Positions 19,021 to 27,900 of a stretch of 41,622 nt of DNA are shown in pieces. Positions within the stretch are counted from its first letter, which is position 1, and the number at the start of each line of letters is the position of its first letter. Origin of the DNA: an uncultured Legionella sp. (GTDB lineage Bacteria > Pseudomonadota > Gammaproteobacteria > Legionellales > Legionellaceae); NCBI RefSeq assembly GCF_937871865.1, contig NZ_CALMPD010000077.1, positions 1 to 41,622 of the forward strand, in the 5' to 3' direction. Made by a program: the position numbers and the translations under genes. The notes beneath the pieces were generated by a model. That model did not search any database. It had not been told where the DNA came from and worked only from the letters and a program-made list of their open reading frames with translations.

Positions 19021-19053
19021 AAAACTCAGGCTAAATAAAGATATTAGCCTGAG
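19021..19053 (-). terminator. Rho-independent terminator of the 33-residue mini-protein gene
   Basis: On the minus strand CTCAGGCTAA and TTAGCCTGAG form a perfect 10-bp stem with a 9-nt loop. It begins at the base after the TGA of the small ORF and is followed by TTTTATAA. The plus-strand continuation has no T-run, so it serves the leftward transcript rather than rhlE. Confidence 0.75.
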
Positions 19054-19155
19054 TCACCACTGTTTTCTCATGATACATCTTCCCAGGCAGAAAACCAGAA
19101 GGAGCAATAGCCCCCATAATCCAGCCCCAACAATGACCATTGTTTTATCCTTCAT
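19054..19155 (-). CDS. 33-residue single-pass membrane mini-protein
   Basis: A small ORF in the 358-nt gap between rhlE and the MFS gene. It starts at an ATG at 19155 with AGGG about 6-7 nt upstream; a second ATG five codons later also has AAGGA 7 nt upstream. The sequence begins MKDKTMVIVGAGLWGLLLLL, continues as one hydrophobic helix (about 6-26), then ends in a basic tail ending MRKQW. That is the standard positive-inside pattern for a small inner-membrane protein with a cytoplasmic C-terminus. A perfect terminator hairpin begins right after the stop, which supports a genuine transcript. I know no family for it. Such proteins often modulate a larger membrane complex; no partner can be named. 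Confidence 0.6.
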   Translation of the reverse strand: MKDKTMVIVGAGLWGLLLLLVFCLGRCIMRKQW

Positions 19156-19336
19156 ATAGTTCCCTGCAAGACCTATTGATCCTATTTGTGGGAACTGTGA
19201 AACCAAAATGAGATGCTATCGCGTTTGAGAAGCATCAAGATGTTCTTTTAAATGATACCACTTGAAACTGAACATCGTTGATAGCCCAAGAAAAAATGAG
19301 AACACTAACTCATCAGACAATTTTTGCGACAATACC

Positions 19337-20593
19337 TTATGACTGAAATTGTAAGGGTGTTATCTCATGCACTTGTTTGCAAAACGTCTCTTTTATAAAA
19401 AATAAACCTAATACAGTTCCAGCTGAAATTAAGACGATGAGCAGTGAGAAATTCTTTTGATAATGCATCAATGTTGATATATAGGGCGGTTTTTTATCCA
19501 GCATCCAACCAAGCAATGGTGCACTGAATGCGGTATAAAGCATGATAAGCATGTTATTAAAGGCCAATCCGATACTTAGGTAGCTGGATCGACAATTTTC
19601 ACTCATTATGGAAAAACCAATGCTTTGGCCGCTGGCGCCAAATCCAAATAAAAAAAAGCAGGCTAGGAATCCCCACTTATACAATGAAACATAGATAATT
19701 GTCAGCAGGCTTAATAAAACAGAAAAGATACAAAATACCATCATCGGCTTTCGAAGCTGATATTTATCGGAGAAATATCCTAAAACAGGGCATCCTAACG
19801 CGTAGCCAAGCCAGGCAATAGAAATAAGATAAGCAGCAAATTGGATGGAGAGCCCCTTTGCCATTAAAAAAGTGATTCCCTCGCTTTCTGAAAAATATTC
19901 CAGAGAGAAATAAACGAGGGCAGAATACAGGCCTATATACCATACCTGCTTTTGAATTATTAATTGTCGTATGTTGGAATAAAAAGAAGCTGGTTTTGAT
20001 AAAATGAAAAATGAGTCATTTTGAGAGCGATTGGATTCCACGCAATAAAAAACCAGGAGAGTCAAACTGGCACCAAGGCATGAGAGTATAATGAATAAAC
20101 TGCGCCAAGCATGTAGCTGAGTAGCCAGAATGGAACTTAGAGGGCCTGCAGCAGCTAAGGGCCCCATCGTCCCGATAAATTGAGACAGCCCGATAAAAAA
20201 AGCTGTATTCTTTTTGGGTAACCAATCATACACGGAGAGTAACAGGCAGATAAATCCGAAAGAGGAACCTAATCCCATTAAAGATCTGAAAAATAAGGCA
20301 GAACCATATCCATAAGAGAAGGCAAATCCCAAAGTTGCAATAGAACAGGTAATAGTCGCGAAAAGTAAGGTCTTCTTTAAACCATAACGTATTACAATAA
20401 TGCTTACTGGCAATTGCATTAGTCCATAAATTACCTGATAAGAAGTGGCGCTTAACGTAGCAAACTGGACTGCAGACAAGTGTAGTTCGCTCATGAGGGG
20501 AACCTGAAAAATTCCTAGCACTGTCCGCAAAAAGAATTCATAAAGAAAAAATAATGCGCAAACAAGCCATATAACAAGGCCTCGAAGAGTCAT
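19337..20593 (-). CDS. MFS transporter
   Basis: A 418-residue major facilitator protein with 12 predicted membrane helices. The conserved loop after helix 2 is degenerate (VIRYGLKKTLLFAT in place of GxxxDRxGRR), and the repeat in the second half is YFSDKYQLRKPMMVF. Helix 1 contains a charged residue (FFLYEFFLRTVLGIF), as in several organic-anion and phagosomal (Pht-type) nutrient transporters of intracellular bacteria; assignment to that group is only a possibility. It lies 40 nt downstream of the AstE-like gene on the same strand, so the two are probably co-transcribed and may act on the same compound. The ATG at 20593 lacks a strong ribosome site. Confidence 0.85.
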   Translation of the reverse strand: MTLRGLVIWLVCALFFLYEFFLRTVLGIFQVPLMSELHLSAVQFATLSATSYQVIYGLMQLPVSIIVIRYGLKKTLLFATITCSIATLGFAFSYGYGSALFFRSLMGLGSSFGFICLLLSVYDWLPKKNTAFFIGLSQFIGTMGPLAAAGPLSSILATQLHAWRSLFIILSCLGASLTLLVFYCVESNRSQNDSFFILSKPASFYSNIRQLIIQKQVWYIGLYSALVYFSLEYFSESEGITFLMAKGLSIQFAAYLISIAWLGYALGCPVLGYFSDKYQLRKPMMVFCIFSVLLSLLTIIYVSLYKWGFLACFFLFGFGASGQSIGFSIMSENCRSSYLSIGLAFNNMLIMLYTAFSAPLLGWMLDKKPPYISTLMHYQKNFSLLIVLISAGTVLGLFFIKETFCKQVHEITPLQFQS

Positions 20594-20633
20594 CTTTTAT
20601 TCTCTCTATAATAATAGGGAAGCAATACGATAT

Positions 20634-21653
20634 TTATTTTTCACTGTATTGCTCACCCCAAGCTTCAATGGCAGTTTCAGCTCTATTGTTATCCAAAAAG
20701 GAAGCTATTTTAAAAATTGATTGTCCTTCGTAAATCAATGGGTGGCGATTAATTCCAACCACAATACCGTCGGAAGATGACTTAATGGCTTCTGAATTTC
20801 CTGCACCAAAAGGATCATTAATGAGACCAATGACTTGCTTTTTGCGGATCAACTGCCCTAATTCTACTTTACTGGTTAAAACACCGCTCTTATGAGAATA
20901 AATCCAGTCTTGATCTTCTGAAAAAATCGGTTTGAATGGATCAGATAACAAATCAGAAGAAACTTCCAGCATGTCAAGGATATGCAAGACTCGATAAATT
21001 CCGTTAAGTCCTACTGAGATGGCTGACTCATTAAATCGTAATGCTTCTCCTGCCTGATAAATCAGTAAAGGAATATTTAATTTTTCAGTGGTTTGACGTA
21101 ATGAATTTGATTTTACGGGGGTATTAGTAATTACTGGAGCAGCAAAATGTTGGGCTAAAGTCTTACATTGAATATCGGATATATCACAATATATTTGCGG
21201 TAAAATGTCATGATTGATTGAACCGCTTTGCAATTCAATACAATAATCAGCCTTTGATAATATTTCTTTAGTGAAAATATGAGCAATCCGTTCTCCATAA
21301 GTCCCATCTGCCTCTCCAGGAAAACATCGTTCAAGATGAATTTCGTACGATAAGGTTTTTAGGTGATTCACTAAAGACAATACATTGAGTACCGGAATGG
21401 CAATTAACGTACCTTTTAAATACCGCAGCTTTTCCGGATCAAGTAAGCGGTTAATGATTTCCAGGCCATTCAGTTCGTCACCTTTTAATGCAGAAAAGAC
21501 AAGCACACAAGGACCAGCCTGCTTCCCATGCACTACTTTAATGGGCATGTAGAAGGAGGTACATGAATAAAGTTCAGGAAGAGGCAAAGCCAGATTTGCG
21601 ATTTCACCAGGATGTATTGTTGCGTTACAGATTGTTAAATTCGAATTTTTCAT
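20634..21653 (-). CDS. AstE/AspA-like (M14 family) protein lacking zinc ligands
   Basis: A 339-residue protein of the succinylglutamate desuccinylase/aspartoacylase family, recognised by ALKGDELNGLEIINRLL, GTLIAIPVLNV, LERCFPGEADGTYGERIAH, ADYCIELQSGSINHDILPQI and YQAGEALRFNE. Active members bind zinc through His and Glu in HGDE and a later His in DLHTG. Here the first His is Lys57 (KGDE) and the second is Gln142 (ELQSG), while Glu60 remains. The usual YEAGE glutamate may also be Gln200. Zinc binding and hydrolysis by the normal mechanism therefore look lost, yet the frame is intact, suggesting a changed role such as ligand binding. The C-terminal domain (about 230-330) is the usual beta-rich region. 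It is followed 40 nt on by the MFS gene. The ATG at 21653 has no clear ribosome site. Confidence 0.85.
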   Translation of the reverse strand: MKNSNLTICNATIHPGEIANLALPLPELYSCTSFYMPIKVVHGKQAGPCVLVFSALKGDELNGLEIINRLLDPEKLRYLKGTLIAIPVLNVLSLVNHLKTLSYEIHLERCFPGEADGTYGERIAHIFTKEILSKADYCIELQSGSINHDILPQIYCDISDIQCKTLAQHFAAPVITNTPVKSNSLRQTTEKLNIPLLIYQAGEALRFNESAISVGLNGIYRVLHILDMLEVSSDLLSDPFKPIFSEDQDWIYSHKSGVLTSKVELGQLIRKKQVIGLINDPFGAGNSEAIKSSSDGIVVGINRHPLIYEGQSIFKIASFLDNNRAETAIEAWGEQYSEK

Positions 21654-21685
21654 ATCATTAACGGAAGGAAATTAACCTCATAAAA

Positions 21686-21751
21686 TTAAGGAACGTTGCA
21701 GGCATTGTAACAAAATGGCAGTGATGGTGCAAAAAACAGCAATTTAACCAA
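21686..21751 (-). CDS. Possible 21-codon leader ORF
   Basis: A perfect GAGGAGG (21763-21757) lies 5 nt before a TTG at 21751. The frame reads MVKLLFFAPSLPFCYNACNV plus Pro and stops at 21686, 32 nt before the AstE-like start codon, which itself lacks a good ribosome site. It could be a leader peptide that controls or couples translation of the downstream pair. The peptide has no known family, and a chance ribosome-site match cannot be excluded. Confidence 0.3.
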   Translation of the reverse strand: MVKLLFFAPSLPFCYNACNVP

Positions 21752-21763
21752 GACAACCTCCTC

Positions 21764-21889
21764 TTAATTAAGCCCTTTTATCAGTACCATACGCACATCA
21801 TCATTAAGGGTTGCCATGCCTTTTGCGACAAAGCCCCAACCAATCAAAATTAAGAATTGATGATAAATTAGAAAAATACAACGCCCCAA
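21764..21889 (-). other. Open frame of ~41 codons, possible mini-protein or gene remnant
   Basis: Upstream of the leader ORF a frame open from about 21889 ends at a TAA at 21764 with a protein-like C-terminus (WGFVAKGMATLNDDVRMVLI, then KGLN). The only good start would be a TTG without a ribosome site, or an internal ATG. The next ribosome-site-like sequence directly abuts its stop codon, as in a coupled operon. It may be the tail of a decayed gene. I do not recognise it. Confidence 0.2.
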
Positions 21890-21940
21890 ATTGGCATCAA
21901 CTTTTCAGGATGAACAAGCAGGAAAAATAGAGCCCTCAGG

Positions 21941-21983
21941 CTAGGTTCTGTGAACGAAATATTAGTTCGTTCACAGAACCTAG
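21941..21983. repeat. Perfect 18-bp inverted repeat
   Basis: Arms CTAGGTTCTGTGAACGAA (21941-21958) and its exact complement (21966-21983) surround a 7-nt loop in the 444-nt gap before the pilin operon. The hairpin is not followed by a T-run on either strand, so it is not a classical terminator. It may be a palindromic repeat element, a protein-binding site or an RNA-processing hairpin. Apart from the two small frames noted to its left, I see no gene in this gap. Confidence 0.85.
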
Positions 21984-22056
21984 GGGATTTCTGTCTCAAA
22001 ATAGCCTTGCGGCCGCGAAGTAATAACCATCCTGATATTTAATCAATAAAGTGTTC

Positions 22057-22062
22057 TATAAT
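22057..22062 (+). promoter_or_regulatory. Putative -10 box of the minor-pilin operon
   Basis: A perfect TATAAT lies 36 nt upstream of the TTG start of fimT. The -35 region is poor (around TGATAT, with an 18-nt spacer), which would fit a promoter that needs an activator. Confidence 0.35.
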
Positions 22063-22097
22063 TAACGAAGCAGTATTCTTACTGATAAGGAAGCGCT

Positions 22098-22802
22098 TTG
22101 AACAGGATGTTATATGACTCACATACTGCTTATTTAAATCATACAGATACTGGACTGAGCCGCTGCTTTTGTGAAGACGGCCCATCGGAGCAAAACATCG
22201 TAAGTAAACGCTTAATAAAAACTACTCGTGGTTCAAATTATAAACAGTACAAAAAATTACAAGCAGTTCAGACAACACAACTAAAATACCTCAGTGGATT
22301 CACGCTCATAGAATTATTGGTCACTTTATGCGTGCTTGGTATTTTACTCATGGTAGCCATCCCTTCTTTTTGGACCATGATATTAAATAATCGTATTTCA
22401 ACCAACGCAGACACTTTGGTAAATGCCCTTAACTACGCACGAGGAACCGCATTAACTCAGGCAATGAACATCAAAGTATGTCCGGTAGGTTCCCCTGGCT
22501 CGACAACCTGTGGAACAGATTGGAGTAATGGATGGATAGTAGTTGCTGAGCCCGCCTCCGGCGCATCGACTCTGCTCAAATGTCAACAGAATTCAGGAAA
22601 CACTCCGTTAGTATCAGCCAGTTCTACTCAAGTATTGTTTGACCGATACGGACTATCAACGACTCAAAGTAATTTTACATTATGCGACAGTAGGGGCAGT
22701 GCTTTTGCTCGTTCTGTAGAAGTGCTTGCAACAGGCTATGTTCAGTCAGGAACCACCCCCGGACAGGCAGTTTGGAACAATGGTGCCTTAAGCTGCCCTT
22801 AA
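22098..22802 (+). CDS. fimT: FimT/GspH-like minor pilin with very long leader
   Basis: A 234-residue type IV minor pilin. The prepilin peptidase site is YLSG|FTLIELLV, cleaved after Gly67, followed by the usual hydrophobic helix and a GspH/FimT C-terminal domain with Cys pairs (VCPVG, TTCGTDW, LLKCQQ, FTLCDS). FimT proteins are minor pilins, and some bind DNA during natural transformation. The leader is odd: 67 residues against the usual 5-25. The TTG at 22098 has AAGGAA upstream; the only other in-frame start before the cleavage site is an ATG at 22107, so the leader is at least 64 residues. It is first of a six-gene operon, 13 nt before pilV. Confidence 0.9.
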   Translation: MNRMLYDSHTAYLNHTDTGLSRCFCEDGPSEQNIVSKRLIKTTRGSNYKQYKKLQAVQTTQLKYLSGFTLIELLVTLCVLGILLMVAIPSFWTMILNNRISTNADTLVNALNYARGTALTQAMNIKVCPVGSPGSTTCGTDWSNGWIVVAEPASGASTLLKCQQNSGNTPLVSASSTQVLFDRYGLSTTQSNFTLCDSRGSAFARSVEVLATGYVQSGTTPGQAVWNNGALSCP

Positions 22803-22815
22803 TGGAGAGTTCAGT

Positions 22816-23355
22816 ATGCATGAAGAATTACCAGCCTGGACACAACAAGATGGAATGACCCTTCTGGAAGTCCTAGTGTCTGTTGTAATTCTGGCGGTTG
22901 GTTTATTGGGTATAGCAAGTATGCTCATGCTATCAAACAAAGCGAACAATTCAAGTTACTCCAAGCTTCAGGCTGTTCAGGCAGTATATGATATATTTGA
23001 CCGGATTCGCGCTAATTCGCAAGCAGCAATTAATGGTAATTATGATATAAGTAATATCGGGAGCAATGGATTGCCCACAGCAGTATCAGCCCCATCGGTG
23101 ATGTGTAACACCTCAACCTGCACTCCAGCACAAATGGCTGCTTACGATACCTGGTATTGGTTGACCAAAGACGTTTCTCAATTACCTAATGGCAGCGGTT
23201 CAATCGCCACCTCTCTATCGGGAGTAGCCGGAAATACCCTCATTACAGTCACCATACAATGGGATGACAGCCTGGCACAAGATAAACTGGGAGCGGCTAG
23301 TGCTGCTTCATCAAATACTAACTTTGTGCAATTAAGTATACAGAGCCAAATATGA
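22816..23355 (+). CDS. pilV: Type IV pilus minor pilin PilV
   Basis: A 179-residue prepilin with a 13-residue leader and cleavage at QQDG|MTLLEVLV; Glu5 of the mature protein is present. The long N-terminal helix (VVILAVGLLGIASMLMLSN) fits the PilV/GspI group, which primes pilus assembly with PilW, PilX and PilY1 at the tip. A Cys pair (VMCNTSTCTPAQM) probably forms a disulfide. The ATG at 22816 has GGAGAG upstream. The stop overlaps the pilW start by 4 nt (ATGA), so translation is coupled. Confidence 0.92.
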   Translation: MHEELPAWTQQDGMTLLEVLVSVVILAVGLLGIASMLMLSNKANNSSYSKLQAVQAVYDIFDRIRANSQAAINGNYDISNIGSNGLPTAVSAPSVMCNTSTCTPAQMAAYDTWYWLTKDVSQLPNGSGSIATSLSGVAGNTLITVTIQWDDSLAQDKLGAASAASSNTNFVQLSIQSQI

Positions 23356-24416
23356 ACAATGACTCCAGGCATCAAAGTGGTTTCTCTTTGGTTGAATTAA
23401 TGGTAGCAACCGTTATAGGGCTTTTGCTTAGCTATGCCGTGCTGGAAATATATCTGGCGCAAAGCCAGTTATATAAAACAGCCAATAGTCAGGATCGCAT
23501 TCAAAGCTCTGAAAATGCGATCGCCAATTTGATTGCTCCGGTTATTCGCTCCGCAGGCTTCACTGGATGTGGCAATATAGTCAATTCAGTATCTATTTTA
23601 AATGCTGGAGGCCCATCGCCGATTGGTAGCATTAATACCAACCCTACCATGATTGCAGGATACAGTGGTGGCACCTCAAGCATTACTCTTTCGCAAAGCA
23701 ATCCTGCAAACAGCAGCAACGCAAATCAATGGACACCGACACTGGATGCATCTTTGGTAGGCTCCGTTCAACAGGGCAATGACGTACTTGTTATCCTGGG
23801 CTCAGCTCCGAACAGCATTCCACTTAGCATTGCAACGATTGATTCAGGAAGCAGTTCTCTTACAGTACAGAGCATGAATGGCACTACTGTAGTAAATGGA
23901 CAATTTGGAGCAGTATCTGATTGTATTAAATCGGTTATTTTTAAAATTACAGGAATTGCAGGCACAACCATAGTTCATGATACGGGCACTGGTGTTTTGG
24001 AAAATTCATCAAGCAGTTTCCCGGTTAATTTCCAGGTCGGATCTCAATTTGTCCAGATGCAACAAACCGCTTTTTTTGTAGGACAAGGTCAGGGAGGACA
24101 GAGTGCTTTAATGCGTGCCCGGCTGGTTGGAAACAGTTGGAATGTCGAACCACTGATACCGGGTGTTAGCTTAATGAAAATTCAATACGGTATTGGCAGC
24201 AATGGTGTTGCAAATAGATATGTAACTGCCAATGCAATAACTGACTGGAGCCAGGTCTATTCTGTTCGATTAGGTTTTTTAATTGAAGGGCAAGTAGGTT
24301 CCGGTATGACTACAGATCAACATAGAGTACTGGATACCGTAGTCAACGTGCCAGCGGATCATCGGCTTCGTCATGTATTTGAAATGACGATTAATTTGAG
24401 GAATGCCATATTATGA
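23352..24416 (+). CDS. pilW: Type IV pilus minor pilin PilW
   Basis: A 354-residue prepilin, large as usual for PilW. The leader is 10 residues with cleavage at HQSG|FSLVELMV; Glu5 is present and the hydrophobic helix follows (ATVIGLLLSYAVLEIYLAQ). The globular region contains AGFTGCGNIV, where the N-terminal cysteine is typical of PilW, and a late segment LIPGVSLMKIQYGI that is also common in the family. It acts in the pilus-tip priming complex with PilV, PilX and PilY1. It overlaps its neighbours by 4 nt at both ends. Confidence 0.93.
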   Translation: MNNDSRHQSGFSLVELMVATVIGLLLSYAVLEIYLAQSQLYKTANSQDRIQSSENAIANLIAPVIRSAGFTGCGNIVNSVSILNAGGPSPIGSINTNPTMIAGYSGGTSSITLSQSNPANSSNANQWTPTLDASLVGSVQQGNDVLVILGSAPNSIPLSIATIDSGSSSLTVQSMNGTTVVNGQFGAVSDCIKSVIFKITGIAGTTIVHDTGTGVLENSSSSFPVNFQVGSQFVQMQQTAFFVGQGQGGQSALMRARLVGNSWNVEPLIPGVSLMKIQYGIGSNGVANRYVTANAITDWSQVYSVRLGFLIEGQVGSGMTTDQHRVLDTVVNVPADHRLRHVFEMTINLRNAIL

Positions 24417-24913
24417 GCACTTTATCGTCACAGAAACAAAAGGGTTATATCCTTATTACTACTTTAGTTCTGATGAGTTTACTCACTGTAATGGCCTTAA
24501 CTCAAGCATCACATAATACAACTCAAACACGCCTGGCTACGAATGCTGTTGATTCAGAAATCAGTTTTGAGAAAACAGAAGGAGCTCTTAATGAAGCAGT
24601 AAACAAAATATTCAATGCAACATACACCCCTCAAAGCTTCCTTAATGACACGAATGGCCTTTATATTTTTGATGCAACAAAAGCTCCTGTCTGGAACACC
24701 GTAAACTGGTCAAGCAGCTCAGCAGTAATTAATAGTTTTCAGGGTAACTCAGGGGAGCAATCAAGCTATATAATAGAACAACTTCCTTCCGTCATTCAGC
24801 CAGGTCAAAATATGAAATCCCCTACTCGGGTTTACAGAATAACTGCGCATTCAACAAATGCAGGTGGAAATTCGTCTGTGTTAATCCAAAGCACAATACA
24901 ACTTCGACAATAG
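24413..24913 (+). CDS. pilX: Type IV pilus minor pilin PilX
   Basis: A 166-residue pilin-like protein with cleavage expected at KQKG|YILITTLVLM. The fifth mature residue is Thr, not the Glu found in the other pilins here. The membrane helix is followed by ALTQASHNTTQTRLATNAVD, typical of the PilX N-terminal domain. PilX is part of the priming complex with PilV, PilW and PilY1. The start overlaps pilW by 4 nt, and pilY1 begins 12 nt after its stop. Confidence 0.88.
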   Translation: MSTLSSQKQKGYILITTLVLMSLLTVMALTQASHNTTQTRLATNAVDSEISFEKTEGALNEAVNKIFNATYTPQSFLNDTNGLYIFDATKAPVWNTVNWSSSSAVINSFQGNSGEQSSYIIEQLPSVIQPGQNMKSPTRVYRITAHSTNAGGNSSVLIQSTIQLRQ

Positions 24914-24925
24914 GCAATCGAAATC

Positions 24926-27900
24926 ATGGGCACGCGAATACAGAAGATGCACTACAGAAGAAATTCCTTCACGATGCCATGTCTGGCAATTGTGTCAGTC
25001 TTGATTTATTCATTGACGTCATTATGTTCATTGGCTTTTGCAGGTCCATCTTTAGCTATTCCCAACATCCCAATTATCATGGCCAGCCCAATACACCCTC
25101 AGGTATTTATCGCCATAGGTAATTCCGAATCCATGGACGGCAATTTAAGTGGTGCCATCATGACTGGTTCTGGTTCACTAGCGACGGCCTTAAGCTCATT
25201 GAGTAATTCCAGCTCGCCATTAAAATACTTGGTACCAACAGGTTTTACCCCCCCTGTACAGGCCGCTGATGGTACAGGACAAGCTCTTTATACGGTAACC
25301 CAAAGTGGGGTTCTTGTTGATAACAGTCCAAGCAGATTAAATGTAGCCAAGCAAGGAGTTTATGCTATTATAGAAAATTACATGCCAACCACCGATTTTG
25401 CTTTAGCAGCATACAGCACCAGTAATGTACAAACATATAATACCTGGGTTTATTATATGTCACCGACTGGTAGTGATTTTGTCTTTACTAACACAAAGAT
25501 AAATGGAAATCGCTATGTTACCAATCCTTGTTATAATTACAGCTCAGCCTCTACTACGGTATCAAGTAATTGTGCCTCTATAGCTACATATTATGGTGCA
25601 TCTGTGGTTTCGAACAATCAGTTCATGCAAATAAGTGCATCAAGTGATGATCCAAGTATTAGTGACGTACTTTATTCCTCTGGCACTCTTGCCGGGGTGT
25701 TTCTAACGTATAATGGCCCCAGCCCTGCGAGTCCCTATCCGCCTAATTTTTCTTTAGCCAACTACAATGCAGGAAGTGTACAGCTTTCCTATTCCAAATC
25801 ATTACCCAATATAGGCAGTTTTGCGACAGGCCCGACCAATGCTGGTTTTGTTCCCTATTCCAAGCAGGTAATCTACGCACGTCGAGGATTTGGTTATTAT
25901 GGCAACCAATCCGCATCAACAGGGAATGTGCTGGTACCGATGACTTCAGCGGGAACAACCCCAACTACAGCCAGTGTCACCAATGCAATTAATACGTTTT
26001 TACCTTACTTAAAACCAGAAACTAACTCGACGGCAACAACAGAAATAAAAGCATCGGCATTACAATCACCAATTGCAGGCTTGCTGAGTAAAGCAAATAC
26101 CTACTTGACTACCCTTGGCTCAACCAGCGGAAACGGTTGCCCTCAACAAAAATTTGTTATTTTAATTTCAGATGGTTTACCTACAATGGATCTTAGTGGA
26201 AAGCGTTGGCCTCCCTTAGGGAGTGCAGCATCTACCGGCTATGGAGTGACAGCAACATTTAATGCTAATGGCTCATTAAACACAACAAATAATCAAGCAT
26301 TAACTGACGCGATTAACACCATAAAAACATTAAAAAATAATGGAATTCTAACTTATGTTATTGGCTTGGGAGCTGGTGTTGATCCGACAATAAATCCACA
26401 AGCAGCTTCTACACTTACAGCAATGGCAGTTGCTGGAGGCACAGAAAATTATTATCCAGCAACTGATCCTTCAACACTGGTAGACAGTCTTAATACGATT
26501 ATGGTTGCCATACAAAATGGGACCTTCACTACCTCCGCCGCAGCAGTCAGTTCAACTCATCTGAATGGAGAGACAGTAGAATATCAAGCTCATTTTGTAT
26601 CCAGCGATCTCCCCTATCTGGATTGGACTGGAAACTTGTTTGCGATACAACTTGATCCCGATACCGGCACTCCAACATCAACAATAAACTGGTCGGCCCA
26701 AACTCTGCTTGATAGCTTGGTTGCAGGTATTGGTTGGTCAAGCAATCGCTTGATTGTGACCTGGAATGCAACAACCGCTAACGGAATCCCTTTTAGATGG
26801 GCTGATATTGACGCTACTCAGAAAGCCCAACTGCAACCCACAGATCTATTAGGCCAAAACCGCCTGGAATATATTCGTGGAAATGCGGCACAAGAAAAAA
26901 GAAATGGCGGCACTTTTCGCAATCGCTCCCATTATCTAGGCGACATTGTGGACAGTCAGGTTATCTATGTAGGTCCCCCGGAATCTCCATATCTGACTCC
27001 CAGCTATATTACCTTTGCAAAGGAACAGAAAAACCGTGAAGCAATGCTTTATGTTGGAACTAATGATGGCATGTTACACGCATTTAATGCTTCAAGTGGA
27101 AAGGAACTCTTTTCTTTTATACCCAATGCAGTATTTAGTAATCTCTACAAATTAACGGCTCCTCTCTACAACCAAAGTCATCAGTTTTATGTTAATGGTT
27201 CACCTCAAAATGGTGATGTTCAATTTACGGATACCAGCTGGCACACTATTCTGGTCGGTGGTGAAAATGCTGGGGGAAGCAGTATTTATGCTTTAGATAT
27301 AACAGCGCCCTCCTCCCTCATTTCAGAAGCCCTGGTCGCGAATACAGTTCTTTGGGAATTCACTGATGGAGATATGGGGCTCAGTTTCAGCCGCCCTCAA
27401 ATAGGCCAAATCGGTTCCGCTACGTCAACTCCTCTCACCTTCGCTGTATTTTTTGGTAATGGCTATAACAGCCCCACCAATTCATCAATACTTTATGCGG
27501 TTAATCCAGAGACAGGAACCGTGTTAAAAAAAATAGATCTCTGTGCCGCGGTATCTGGTAGCTGTGATGCAACCTTGCCGCAAGGGTTGTCCTCAGTAGC
27601 TTTAGCACACAAAGATGGCTTGCAAGGTCTGCCTATTACGGTAGTTTATGCAGGTGATCTCCAGGGAAATCTTTGGGCTGTCGATGTAACAGATGCAAAC
27701 ACGGATAATTGGACCGTTCGTCTCTTGTTTCAGGCTCGTGATTCAGGAGGTACACCACAAGCAATTACAACGTCGCCAATAGTTACTCTTAACCCGAATT
27801 ATCCGAGAAAACAGGGGCTGTTCATTCTGTTTGGTACGGGACAATTAATAGCCTCCAGCGATCTGCTCAATGCACAAACTCAAACAGTCTATGGAGTCTG

